This document shows positions 13,896 to 20,662 of a DNA stretch of 20,662 nt, piece after piece. A model generated the notes under the pieces. That model saw only the letters and a list, made by a program, of their open reading frames with translations. It ran no database searches and was not told the DNA's origin. The stretch covers positions 1 to 20,662 of the forward strand of contig NZ_DATLJA010000053.1 in assembly GCF_035539115.1 (NCBI RefSeq), written 5' to 3'. Numbering within the stretch: the stretch's first letter is position 1; each line of letters begins with the position of its first letter. Position numbers and translations under genes: made by a program. This DNA is from Desulfitobacterium_A sp035539115 (GTDB lineage Bacteria; Bacillota; Desulfitobacteriia; Desulfitobacteriales; Desulfitobacteriaceae).

Positions 13896-14819
13896 ATGAC
13901 CGCAACCAGGTCATATACTCTACTATGGAGGGATGGCAGGTTGGAACATTCCGTACAGCTGGGTACTCAATACTACAGGGAAAGTATATGCCAACGTTTA
14001 AGGGAACTTCGGGATCAGGAAGCGCTCCCGATGATTATCTATGAGCATCAACAAGGCAAACGTTGGCTAATTGATTGTGAATTTCAGCTTCCCGCTCAGG
14101 AATACGATGGAGAGCAAGATACTTTGAAACGAATTCATAGTTATTATCTTGCCAATGCCTTAGCGGAGACGATATTGAATCAATGGGAAAAGGATCATGT
14201 TCGTTGGCTTTTAAAAAGGAAATATCAGTTGGAAAAGGAAGAGGCAGAGCAGGTTCTGACTAAAGCGTTAGAGTATCTGAATCAACGTCCTTCGGAACGG
14301 AAAAGTTATTCAATTAATCGCAAGACTACGCTGGTCAATCAAATCATCACGTGTTTAGACACGCAACCCTTGTTTGATATCGAAGGCTTTTTACGTTTCC
14401 GGGCGCAAGCTTACAAAGAAGAAGTCAAGAAAGCGGTTTCGTATGTTGTCGATGAGCATGTACTCGAAAAAGAGTATGTTGAGTTTATTGAGCTCTTGAA
14501 GCATTTCGTGGATAGTCAAAATCCGCGCCTGGATACATTACATGTCGGGATTACCTCCGAGGGCAACTTCCATCTTTATAACGAAGAAGGGAAAAAGGTC
14601 ACGAATCAATATATTGATGATCTTTCCTTCGGAAATGAGGTTAATGAATTTTCTTATGAGGATATGCTGGTGAGTGCAATAATTGCAGTTGCTCCCCGGC
14701 GAATTGTCTTGCATATTCGCTATAATGGCTATAAAGATACCCTACAAACTATCGTTAAGGTGTTTGACGGTCGAGTGAGTTATTGCAACGATGGCTGTTT
14801 CATCTGCGAGGAGATTTGA
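13896..14819 (+). CDS. ytxC: YtxC-family sporulation protein
   Basis: 307 residues if begun at ATG 13896; TAA at 13872 closes the frame upstream. The ribosome binding site is poor (AAAAAGGTG ends 14 bases before the ATG), so the start is tentative. The sequence fits YtxC: a basic/acidic helical first half (WLLKRKYQLEKEEAEQVL), the conserved FRAQAYKEEVKKAVSYVVDEHVLEKEYVEFIELLKHFV, and a C-terminal LHIRYNGYKDTLQTIVKVF with CNDGCFIC. In Bacillus, ytxC also precedes thrS. It is a soluble protein associated with sporulation; its molecular role is unknown. The last codons overlap the thrS promoter. Confidence 0.85.
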   Translation: MTATRSYTLLWRDGRLEHSVQLGTQYYRESICQRLRELRDQEALPMIIYEHQQGKRWLIDCEFQLPAQEYDGEQDTLKRIHSYYLANALAETILNQWEKDHVRWLLKRKYQLEKEEAEQVLTKALEYLNQRPSERKSYSINRKTTLVNQIITCLDTQPLFDIEGFLRFRAQAYKEEVKKAVSYVVDEHVLEKEYVEFIELLKHFVDSQNPRLDTLHVGITSEGNFHLYNEEGKKVTNQYIDDLSFGNEVNEFSYEDMLVSAIIAVAPRRIVLHIRYNGYKDTLQTIVKVFDGRVSYCNDGCFICEEI

Positions 14820-14844
14820 CAAAGCAATTTAGGGAGAATATACT
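14816..14844 (+). promoter_or_regulatory. Promoter of thrS, overlapping the ytxC stop
   Basis: TTGACA (14816-14821), 17 bases, TATACT (14839-14844). The TGA of ytxC (14817-14819) lies inside the -35 box. Confidence 0.85.
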
Positions 14845-14874
14845 AATTTATAACTTCATAATCCAAATCATATT

Positions 14875-15146
14875 TTGGGGTAAAGTGATGACAGGATGAG
14901 TACCTTATTTTAAACTCATACTAGAGAGAAAATGCCATAGGCTGTAAGCATTTTTATGAGTTAGTAGGGGAAGACCAACCTGGAGTGATAAGCTGAACGA
15001 GAAGTAAGCTTAGACGTTTCCCGCGTTAAGGGTCAAAGTCTAGCGTTAAAATAAGATTGGCAACGAAATTTTTTAACGACAAGAATTTGGGTGGAACCAC
15101 GGGAATCAACTCTCGTCCCATTGCGGGACGGGAGTTTTATTATTTT
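14875..15146 (+). promoter_or_regulatory. T-box riboswitch controlling thrS
   Basis: The T-box sequence TGGGTGGAACCACGGG is at 15088-15103, followed by a 12-bp terminator (arms 15108-15119 and 15125-15136, one T-G) and TTTTATTATTTTT. Stem I lies about 14880-14990, with AACTCAT/ATGAGTT pairing in its upper part and a candidate specifier ACC (threonine) at 14974-14976 in GGAAGACCAACC. Uncharged tRNA-Thr would stabilise the antiterminator and allow thrS transcription. The T-box and terminator are clear; the specifier position is a reading by eye. Confidence 0.93.
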
Positions 15147-15162
15147 TAAGGGAGTGAAGCCA

Positions 15163-17076
15163 ATGGTTAAAGTAATATTAAAGGATGGCTCCGTGCGCGA
15201 AGTAGAACAGGGAACAACGCTCGCGGGTTTGGCCGCTTCGATCTCGCGCGGTTTAGCTAAAGCTGCGGTGGCCGGCAAGGTTAACGGTGAGGATAAAGAT
15301 TTGTCCTATCCTTTAAATGAGGATGCTGAAGTGGAAATTCTTTCTCTAGAAAGTGAGGAAGGGTTGAAAGTTCTCCGTCACTCTTCTTCTCACGTACTGG
15401 CTCAAGCAGTGCAAAATCTCTTTCCAGGTACCAAACTTGGAATCGGACCAGCCATTGCGAATGGCTTTTACTATGATTTTGATTCAGAACATGTTTTTAC
15501 ACCTGAGGATTTGGAAAGAATTGAAGCTGAAATGCGCCGCCTTGCCAAAGAAGATTATAGCTATGAACGACGGGAAGTTTCTCGGAGTGAGGCTTTGGAC
15601 TTCTTTGGCGAGCGGGGAGAAAAATACAAGGTTGAGCTGATTGAAGATCTACCCAATAATGTAGCCATATCGATGTATACCCAAGGCAATTTTACTGATC
15701 TTTGTGCTGGGCCGCATATTCCATCTACCGGGAAGATCAAAGCGTTTAAGCTTCTTAACCTTGCCGGTGCCTACTGGAGAGGGAGCGAAAAGAACAAGAT
15801 GCTCCAACGTATTTATGCAACTTCCTGGGCGAAACAAGCCGATTTAGACGATTACCTCTTTAAGGTGGAAGAAGCGAAACGGCGGGATCACCGGAAACTC
15901 GGTTTGGAGCTTGATCTCTTTAGTCTGCATGATGAAGGACCCGGTTTCCCCTTCTTTCATCCCAAGGGCATGATTCTCCGTAATGAACTTGAAGACTTCT
16001 GGCGTAAAGAGCATCACAAAAGAGGGTACCAGGAAATTAAGACCCCCGTTATCCTAAGCCGCAGTCTTTGGGAACAATCCGGTCACTGGGATCATTATAA
16101 GGAAAACATGTATTTCACCAAAATTGATGACATGGATTATGCTATTAAACCGATGAACTGCCCCGGCGGGATGATTATGTATAAAACCAAAATGAGAAGT
16201 TACCGTGATCTTCCGTTAAGGGTAGGGGAACTGGGATTAGTGCACCGTCACGAATTATCTGGTGCGTTGCACGGTTTACTTCGCGTTCGGAACTTTACCC
16301 AGGATGATGCGCATATTTTTATGCTCCCGTCTCAGATCAAAGATGAAATCATTGGGGTTATTGAACTCATAGATTATTTCTATAAAACCTTTGGTTTTGA
16401 ATACTATGTGGAACTTTCCACTCGTCCGGAAGACTCGATGGGTTCAGATGAAACTTGGGAAATGGCTACGAACGCCCTAAAAGATGTTTTGGAGGCTAAA
16501 GGTATCGAGTATAAAATTAATCCTGGTGATGGTGCCTTTTACGGGCCGAAAATCGACTTCCACCTCCGTGACTGTTTAGGGCGGACTTGGCAATGCGGAA
16601 CGATTCAGCTGGATTTCCAAATGCCGGAGGTATTCGACCTTACGTATATTGGAGAAGATGGACAAAAGCATCGACCGGCAATGATTCATCGGGTCGTTTA
16701 TGGCAGTATCGAGCGCTTTATTGCCCTTCTCACAGAACAGTATGCGGGTGCATTCCCGACCTGGTTAGCTCCGATTCAAGTTCGACTTCTGCCGATAAGT
16801 GAAAAGCATCAAGCGTATGCTCAAGACATCTTCAACCGCCTCAATGATTTAGATATTCGTGCCGAAGTCGATGAACGCCGCGAAAAGATTGGCTATAAAA
16901 TCCGGGAAGCCCAAACTATGAAAATCCCGTTTACCCTCGTCGTCGGGGATCAGGAAGCGGAATCTGACACCGTTGCTGTGCGTCGTTATGGCCAAGATAA
17001 CTCTGGTGAGAAGATGTCCATCCCTGAATTCATTACTATGATTCAAGAAGAAATCAAAAGTAAGAAACTTGGGTAG
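15163..17076 (+). CDS. thrS: Threonyl-tRNA synthetase
   Basis: 637 residues from ATG 15163, after AAGGGAGTGA (15148-15157). The open frame runs back to 15091, but that part is inside the T-box terminator and is not translated. Order: TGS domain (VILKDGSVREVEQGTTLAGL), editing domain with HSSSHVLAQAV, NFTDLCAGPHIPSTG, the class II catalytic core with NCPGG (zinc cysteine), motif 2 LVHRHELSGALHGLLRVRNFTQDDAHIF and motif 3 MIHRVVYGSIERF, then the anticodon-binding domain starting LAPIQVRLLPIS. The enzyme charges tRNA-Thr in the cytosol. Length is normal. Confidence 0.97.
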   Translation: MVKVILKDGSVREVEQGTTLAGLAASISRGLAKAAVAGKVNGEDKDLSYPLNEDAEVEILSLESEEGLKVLRHSSSHVLAQAVQNLFPGTKLGIGPAIANGFYYDFDSEHVFTPEDLERIEAEMRRLAKEDYSYERREVSRSEALDFFGERGEKYKVELIEDLPNNVAISMYTQGNFTDLCAGPHIPSTGKIKAFKLLNLAGAYWRGSEKNKMLQRIYATSWAKQADLDDYLFKVEEAKRRDHRKLGLELDLFSLHDEGPGFPFFHPKGMILRNELEDFWRKEHHKRGYQEIKTPVILSRSLWEQSGHWDHYKENMYFTKIDDMDYAIKPMNCPGGMIMYKTKMRSYRDLPLRVGELGLVHRHELSGALHGLLRVRNFTQDDAHIFMLPSQIKDEIIGVIELIDYFYKTFGFEYYVELSTRPEDSMGSDETWEMATNALKDVLEAKGIEYKINPGDGAFYGPKIDFHLRDCLGRTWQCGTIQLDFQMPEVFDLTYIGEDGQKHRPAMIHRVVYGSIERFIALLTEQYAGAFPTWLAPIQVRLLPISEKHQAYAQDIFNRLNDLDIRAEVDERREKIGYKIREAQTMKIPFTLVVGDQEAESDTVAVRRYGQDNSGEKMSIPEFITMIQEEIKSKKLG

Positions 17077-17588
17077 CGGTGCCGCTTTGGCCACGGTCGC
17101 TTGTGGCGCTCGCAGACCGAACTAGAGTTCAGAATTCAGGCTCCGGCGGAATACCCTCCCAATTCGCCATCCCTGGCTCACGGTCGGCCGCGCACGTCGT
17201 GTGCGCGGTCCCGCCTCCGCTCGACTTCTTCGCTAAGTTCGGTTAGCTACTCGCTTTAAGCCGCTCCCTTAGGCCAAAGCAGCGCCTAGGGACATTGCTG
17301 GGGGCAGGCATTCGCATTCGCACTTGATGTGCGTCTGCCTCGCCTCCTGAGAAGTGAAACGAGAACCCTGCTCCAAAGACCTGATAGCGTAGCTTCTCGC
17401 ACAGTAGTGAACGATTTGCGGCGGAGGGGCGTGCAGTCGAACGAAGTTTTCAAAGGTTAGCGTGCCAGTGGTTTACTTCAGGTATTACCCTGAGGTTTGG
17501 CTAAGCTCCTTCGGAAACGAGTTCGACAGCCCTGGAGCGCTGAGTGAATGGATGTACGAGAAGCTACACGACCCTATTAATTTTCACA
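17077..17588. other. GC-rich, hairpin-rich non-coding block between thrS and infC
   Basis: About 510 bases with no credible gene. A hand count gives about 59% G+C over 17101-17400, against AT-rich flanks. It holds a chain of stems: GAACT/AGTTC (near 17120), a 10-bp stem at 17186-17210 (loop GTCGT), GCTTT/AAAGC with inner GCC/GGC at 17253-17280, and GGCAG/CTGCC with CGCAC/GTGCG at 17303-17339. A long-range pair, 17389-17403 with 17553-17567, matches 14 of 15 and encloses a GTCGAAC/GTTCGAC pair. It may be a structured RNA or a mobile repeat; no known class was recognised. Confidence 0.55.
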
Positions 17589-17601
17589 ACCAGGAATTAA
17601 C

Positions 17602-17630
17602 TTGACAAAAGCCTTGCAAACAAATATAAT
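17602..17630 (+). promoter_or_regulatory. Promoter of infC-rpmI-rplT
   Basis: TTGACA (17602-17607), 17 bases, TATAAT (17625-17630): perfect consensus and spacing. Confidence 0.93.
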
Positions 17631-17637
17631 AATAATG

Positions 17638-17770
17638 TTCAAGAAGAAGCCATCCGCTTCTCACCTTATGGCTTTAGTCGATAAGGTATCTTTAGGTCCT
17701 GAGCTTTTTTGTGCTCATGATTTGTTTAGAGAGACGGGTGGTAGTCACCCGTCTTTATTTATTTTTAAGA
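17638..17770 (+). promoter_or_regulatory. L20-type leader of the infC operon with terminator
   Basis: The transcribed leader includes CATCCGCTTCTCACC, as in Firmicute infC/L20 leaders, and ends in a perfect 9-bp stem (AGACGGGTG/CACCCGTCT, 17732-17754, loop GTAGT) followed by TTATTTATTTTT. In Bacillus subtilis excess L20 binds such a leader and stops transcription before infC. The terminator is certain; assignment to the L20 leader class rests on position and partial sequence likeness. Confidence 0.8.
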
Positions 17771-17808
17771 CTTTTTCTTGGAAATATTTTGTATGGGGGT
17801 GGTTTGTT

Positions 17809-18324
17809 ATTAGTAAGGATTTACGGATTAATGATGAAATCCGGGCTCGAGAGGTTCGCCTCGTCGGTGAAGAAGGGGAACAACTCGGGATTGTGCAGCT
17901 CAAAGATGCACTACAAAGTGCTGTGGAGAAATCCGTGGACTTGGTGGAAATTGCTCCGACCGCGAAGCCGCCGGTTTGTAAGTTCATGGATTATGGGAAA
18001 TACAAATACGAGCAGGCTAAGCGAGACAAAGAGGCCCGTAAAAAACAACGGACCACGGAGATCAAAGAAGTTAAATTGCGCCCGAATATTGAGGACCATG
18101 ACTTCGAAACAAAAGCACGCAACGCCCAACGCTTTATAGCAGATGGCGACAAGGTGAAAGTAACGATTATGTTCCGGGGCCGGGAAGTTACACATCCTGA
18201 CTTAGGGAAAAAGTTATGTGTACGCCTTGCGGAGTTCTGCAAAGCTGAGGCTAACATAGAGCGTGATGCTAAGCTAGAAGGGCGTAACATGATTATGATC
18301 TTAACGCCTATTAAACATGACTAA
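17809..18324 (+). CDS. infC: Translation initiation factor IF-3
   Basis: 171 residues from the ATT at 17809, six bases after GGGGGTGG (17795-17802). AUU is the well-known start of infC, used for autoregulation by IF-3. The frame is open back to a TTG at 17602, but that TTG is in the promoter -35 box and the intervening part is the untranslated leader. N-domain: SKDLRINDEIRAREVRLVGEEGEQLG; C-domain: KEVKLRPNIEDHDFETKARNAQRF and the KVTIMFRGREVTHPDLG signature. IF-3 binds the 30S subunit and proofreads start-codon pairing. First gene of the infC-rpmI-rplT operon. Confidence 0.96.
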   Translation: MSKDLRINDEIRAREVRLVGEEGEQLGIVQLKDALQSAVEKSVDLVEIAPTAKPPVCKFMDYGKYKYEQAKRDKEARKKQRTTEIKEVKLRPNIEDHDFETKARNAQRFIADGDKVKVTIMFRGREVTHPDLGKKLCVRLAEFCKAEANIERDAKLEGRNMIMILTPIKHD

Positions 18325-18345
18325 CACGAGAGGGGGATCACCCAA

Positions 18346-18543
18346 ATGCCAAAAATGAAAACTCATCGCGGAGCTGCGAAACGTTTTAAGAAAACCGGAA
18401 CAGGTAAAATTATGCGTTCCCATGGCTATACAAGCCACATGCTGGAGAAAAAATCGCCAAAACGTAAACGCAACCTTCGTAAAACGACGGTTATGCATAA
18501 GAGCGATGCGAAGCGCATTGCTAATATGATTGCTTACCTATAA
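18346..18543 (+). CDS. rpmI: Ribosomal protein L35
   Basis: 65 residues, very basic, starting MPKMKTHRGAAKRFKKTGTG, which is the L35 signature, and containing KRKRNLRKTTVMHKSDAKRI. Ribosome binding site GAGAGGGGG lies just upstream (18328-18336), and the gene is 21 bases after infC. Component of the 50S subunit. Order and length are as in all Firmicutes. Confidence 0.97.
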   Translation: MPKMKTHRGAAKRFKKTGTGKIMRSHGYTSHMLEKKSPKRKRNLRKTTVMHKSDAKRIANMIAYL

Positions 18544-18573
18544 GATAATTAACAAAATAAGGAGGTCTTCGCT

Positions 18574-18948
18574 ATGGCCCGTGTAAAAAAAGGGGTAACG
18601 AAGCATCAGCGTCATAAAAAGATTCTAAAACTCGCTAAAGGGTTCCGTGGTGCGAAGAGTAAACTCTACCGCCCGGCCAATGAACAAGTCCTAAAATCTT
18701 TAACCTACGCTTATGCCCACCGTAAGGACAAAAAAGGTGATTTCCGTAAATTGTGGATTGCTCGGATCAATGCGGCTGCTCGCATGAACGGTCTGTCCTA
18801 TAGCCGGATGATGAACGGCTTGAAAATAGCCGGTGTATCAGTTAACCGTAAAATCTTGGCTGAGCTTGCAATCAACGATGCTGCTGCTTTCACTGAATTA
18901 GTGAATGTAGCTAAAGCGCAAGTCAACACAAAAGTTAACGCAAAATAA
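18574..18948 (+). CDS. rplT: Ribosomal protein L20
   Basis: 124 residues starting MARVKKGVTKHQRHKKILKLAKGFRGAKSK in effect, with YRPANEQVLKSLTYAYAHRKDKK and the SYSRMMNGLK segment of L20. Ribosome binding site GGAGG is nine to ten bases upstream. It ends with a slightly longer tail (VAKAQVNTKVNAK) than the usual 118-119 residues. L20 is needed for early 50S assembly and in Bacillus represses its own operon through the leader. A terminator follows at once. Confidence 0.97.
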   Translation: MARVKKGVTKHQRHKKILKLAKGFRGAKSKLYRPANEQVLKSLTYAYAHRKDKKGDFRKLWIARINAAARMNGLSYSRMMNGLKIAGVSVNRKILAELAINDAAAFTELVNVAKAQVNTKVNAK

Positions 18949-18951
18949 GTT

Positions 18952-18980
18952 AAAAAGGGTGCAGAAGCACCCTTTTTCTT
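18952..18980 (+). terminator. Terminator of infC-rpmI-rplT
   Basis: A perfect 11-bp stem (AAAAAGGGTGC/GCACCCTTTTT, loop AGAA) followed by CTT. A repeat copy starts immediately at 18981. Confidence 0.95.
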
Positions 18981-19120
18981 ACTAACAGAAAGTATAAATT
19001 TTTGGCAGATAAACTCTAAGTGCAACCAGCGGTTTTCGCTTTCCTACGATGCAAGTAGTTAAGTCCGGCAGGATAAGGCGACTAAGGCCAGCGCTTTGGC
19101 GCTTGGCCAAGTTTTCTTTA
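18981..19120 (+). repeat. Dispersed repeat, long form, copy 2
   Basis: 140 bases with the family ends (ACTAACAGAAAGTATAA and GGCCAAGTTTTCTTTA) but a longer, different middle (GTGCAACCAGCGG... CCTACGATGCAAGTAGTTAAG...). The middle closely resembles copy 4 at 20516. It begins at the T-tract of the rplT terminator. Confidence 0.9.
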
Positions 19121-19153
19121 TCGCAAAGCTCGGCGAAAGCCAGGTTTTCTTTA
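19121..19153 (+). repeat. Partial 3' end of the dispersed repeat
   Basis: 33 bases ending AAAGCCAGGTTTTCTTTA, matching only the 3' end of the family. It sits between copies 2 and 3, so 18981-19247 is a compound tandem array. Confidence 0.75.
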
Positions 19154-19154
19154 T

Positions 19155-19247
19155 ACTAACAGAAAGTATAAGTTTTGGGCAGATAGCATAAGTGCAACTA
19201 AGGCTTCCGCCTACGCCAGAGGCTTAGCGCAAGCCAAGTTTTCTTTA
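19155..19247 (+). repeat. Dispersed repeat, short form, copy 3
   Basis: 93 bases, identical to copy 1 (6142-6234) except at two positions. Its first base follows the TTTTCTTTAT end of the partial unit. Confidence 0.92.
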
Positions 19248-19296
19248 TTAACTCCATCTTTAAGATGAGAGAATATTTCCTTGAGGGTGATTGCTA

Positions 19297-20094
19297 GTGC
19301 TGACCTCACTGCAAAATGAACATGTTAAGCATGTCGTTGCTTTGCAAAAACACAAGGCTCGGAAGGAATATGGGGAATTTCTGATTGAAGGTTGGCGGTT
19401 CGTTGAAGAAGCGATTCGGCGCGAAGCGGAAATTCACCAGATCTACGTTTGTCCAGAAAAGACAAAGAAATTTTGGCCTTCTCTATGGGAAGTGCTTAGC
19501 GAACGTAAAATTCCGATTCTCGAGGTCGATGACAAAGTTCTGCGCAAGATGAGTGAAACCGAAGAACCCCAAGGAATACTTGCCATTGTTGGGTCTAAGA
19601 ATCTAAGTTGGGGCGATTTAGACATTGATTCCCAAACAATGCTCTTAATTGTCGATGGAATTCAAGATCCGGGTAATCTGGGCACGATTCTACGAACAGC
19701 CTTGGCTGCAGGAATCGATCAGGTTTGTCTAACGACAGGGACCGTTGATCTGTATAATCCGAAGGTTTTACGCAGTACTATGGGGACGGTGTTCGCCCTG
19801 AAGGTATTGACGGATTGCCTACCTGAACAAGTGGTAGAATTTGCTGAGTCCAAAGGCCTAAATATCCTAACCGCGGATATCGACGGAGAGCCTTTGTATG
19901 AAACCGGATTTTCGCTTCCTTTGGCCTTAGTGGTAGGAAATGAAGGCAATGGGCCTTCGAAGATATTTCGTTCATCAGAACTAACCCAGGTGACCCTGCC
20001 GATGAGCAATGAAGTAGAGTCACTTAATGTAGCAATTGCGACTGGAATTATTCTTTATGAAATTGCCCGCCGAAAGGGGTTATTGCAAACTTGA
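19297..20094 (+). CDS. SpoU/TrmH-superfamily RNA 2'-O-methyltransferase (YsgA-like)
   Basis: GTG 19297 lies six bases after GAGGGTGA (19283-19290) and gives 265 residues; the in-frame TTG at 19291 abuts that site. N-terminal substrate-binding domain: SLQNEHVKHVVALQKHKARK and EFLIEGWRFVEEAI. The SPOUT (knotted) domain carries VDGIQDPGNLGTILRTALAAG (motif 1), ALVVGNEGNGPS (motif 2) and LPMSNEVESLNVAIATGIILYE (motif 3, SAM binding). Such enzymes methylate ribose in 23S rRNA or tRNA. In Bacillus the relative ysgA also sits just before pheST, as here; the exact target base is unknown. Confidence 0.92.
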   Translation: MLTSLQNEHVKHVVALQKHKARKEYGEFLIEGWRFVEEAIRREAEIHQIYVCPEKTKKFWPSLWEVLSERKIPILEVDDKVLRKMSETEEPQGILAIVGSKNLSWGDLDIDSQTMLLIVDGIQDPGNLGTILRTALAAGIDQVCLTTGTVDLYNPKVLRSTMGTVFALKVLTDCLPEQVVEFAESKGLNILTADIDGEPLYETGFSLPLALVVGNEGNGPSKIFRSSELTQVTLPMSNEVESLNVAIATGIILYEIARRKGLLQT

Positions 20095-20108
20095 TTTGCC
20101 TGGATTTC

Positions 20109-20137
20109 TTGTCAACCTTACGCTGAAATGCTATAAT
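20109..20137 (+). promoter_or_regulatory. Promoter upstream of yqzL and the pheS leader
   Basis: TTGTCA (20109-20114), 17 bases, TATAAT (20132-20137), right after the methyltransferase gene. Confidence 0.85.
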
Positions 20138-20183
20138 TTTCTGGGAAAGGTTTGAAGAAAATCAGAGAAAGTTGGGCTTAGCG

Positions 20184-20285
20184 ATGTCATCTGCAGAGTG
20201 GTTCTGGGAGCTCTTCGAGACAACCGGTTCGCCAAACGTATATCTGCTTTACCGAAAGTATGCTAATTATGTGAAAGCGCGATGA
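20184..20285 (+). CDS. yqzL: YqzL-like small protein
   Basis: 33 residues: MSSAEWFWELFETTGSPN followed by VYLLYRKYANYVKAR. The W-x-x-F-x-x-T-G-x-x-x-x-Y-L-L-Y pattern is that of the YqzL family, short Firmicute proteins of unknown function. The ribosome binding site is weak. It lies between a good promoter and the pheS T-box, so it is probably the first product of that transcript or has its own short message. Confidence 0.75.
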   Translation: MSSAEWFWELFETTGSPNVYLLYRKYANYVKAR

Positions 20286-20515
20286 TCAGGCTAAAAGGAG
20301 TTTTTGCTTTTTAGGGAGGTTGGTCGTAGACTGAAAGCCAACTAAGTTAAACTCCTCATTCAGTGATGAATGTTAACATTCCCCTGTGAGTGGCTTATTA
20401 AAAAAATAAGCCCGGTTCCTCCGTTATCGGGAAAAACAAGTTGCAGTCCGTCTGGGCTGAATCAGGGTGGTACCGCGGGTAGTTCTCGTCCCTTTTAGGG
20501 AGGAGATTTTTTTTT
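20286..20515 (+). promoter_or_regulatory. T-box riboswitch for pheS (gene beyond the window)
   Basis: AGGGTGGTACCGCGGG (20464-20479) is a canonical T-box, followed by a terminator stem (20484-20492 with 20498-20506, one mismatch) and nine T. Stem I pairs GGAGTTT with AAACTCC, and just after the latter is TTC (20359-20361), the likely phenylalanine specifier; TTC at 20379-20381 is the alternative. A perfect 8-bp hairpin, GGCTTATT/AATAAGCC, is at 20392-20412. pheS as target is inferred from the specifier and gene order. Confidence 0.92.
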
Positions 20516-20662
20516 ACTAACAGAAAGTATAAATTTTGGGGCAGATAGTATAAGTGCAACCAGCGGCTTTCATTCTCCTACGATGCAAGTGGTTAAGTCC
20601 GGCAGGATAAGGCAACTAGGCCTACCACCTTCGCTAGGGCTTGGTGCTAGCCAAGTTTTCTT
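20516..20662 (+). repeat. Dispersed repeat, long form, copy 4 (cut by window end)
   Basis: Starts ACTAACAGAAAGTATAA at the T-tract of the pheS T-box terminator and runs to the window end at GCCAAGTTTTCTT, two bases short of the family end. Its middle matches copy 2 with scattered changes. Confidence 0.9.

Noticed and set aside
13805..14044. 79-codon frame overlapping the start of ytxC
   Set aside because: Although GGAGG lies near its TTG, most of it is out-of-frame translation of ytxC with no recognisable features.
15091..15162. 24-codon N-terminal extension of thrS
   Set aside because: The DNA is the T-box and terminator; ATG 15163 has the ribosome binding site and matches the ThrRS start.
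17602..17808. 69-codon N-terminal extension of infC from a TTG
   Set aside because: The TTG is the promoter -35 box and the rest is the leader with its terminator; the ATT at 17809 is the expected infC start.
18981..19247. CRISPR array in the tandem repeats
   Set aside because: Units are 93-140 bases, abut each other and have no spacers or cas genes.

Overview
The window looks like chromosome from a low-GC, spore-forming Firmicute. The best guess is a Peptococcaceae clostridium of the Desulfosporosinus/Desulfitobacterium type. Grounds: Bacillus/Clostridium-type T-box leaders before thrS and (off the end) pheS, an L20-type leader before infC, an AUU-started infC, the sporulation family YtxC next to thrS, a YqzL protein, strong GGAGG ribosome binding sites and TTGACA/TATAAT promoters. 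The genus is inference, not proven. Almost every gene reads on the + strand; the one clear exception is a 38-residue zinc-finger-like protein at 4144-4260.

Layout. 1-85 is the 3' end (domains V and VI) of a group II intron. 365-3047 is an accessory stretch: a TM1586-type nitroreductase, a lipoprotein fragment, a class I methyltransferase and a GNAT-like acetyltransferase. 3107-4696 holds a VTT/DedA-like membrane protein, two mini-genes facing each other across a 29-bp perfect hairpin, and a two-helix membrane protein. 4815-6095 is a membrane-bound family 2 glycosyltransferase. 6286-7185 is agmatinase (speB). 7300-7896 is a tRNA operon (broken Val-TAC, then Asp, Phe, Gly, Cys, Leu, Val-GAC) with its own consensus promoter and two trailing hairpins. 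8010-11132 is an Agr-type peptide signalling locus: short upstream reading frame, polytopic membrane protein, AgrB, a 40-residue AgrD-like pheromone precursor and a PAS histidine kinase. 11287-13597 is speA-speE. 13896-14819 is ytxC, 14816-17076 is the T-box-controlled thrS, 17077-17580 is a GC-rich structured non-coding block, and 17602-18977 is the infC-rpmI-rplT operon with its leader and terminator. 19297-20094 is an rRNA methyltransferase of the SpoU/TrmH superfamily, 20184-20285 is yqzL, and 20286-20515 is a T-box leader for a pheS gene lying beyond the end.

How the genes work together. SpeA (arginine to agmatine), SpeB (agmatine to putrescine) and SpeE (putrescine to spermidine) make a complete arginine-to-spermidine route, but speB is split from speA-speE by the tRNA and Agr loci. 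AgrB would process AgrD to a thiolactone with predicted ring CGFWF. The neighbouring kinase is not of the usual AgrC (HPK10) type and has no adjacent response regulator; its H-box resembles sporulation kinases, so a link to Spo0A is possible but unproven.

The most notable unexplained structures are: (i) a repeat family with ends ACTAACAGAAAGTATAA and GCCAAGTTTTCTTTA, whose four copies each start directly after a T-tract, three of them after an intrinsic terminator; (ii) the GC-rich nested-hairpin block between thrS and infC; (iii) the Agr-type locus with a stand-alone membrane protein that may start at a non-AUG codon; and (iv) a tRNA-Val that loses its 3' part.
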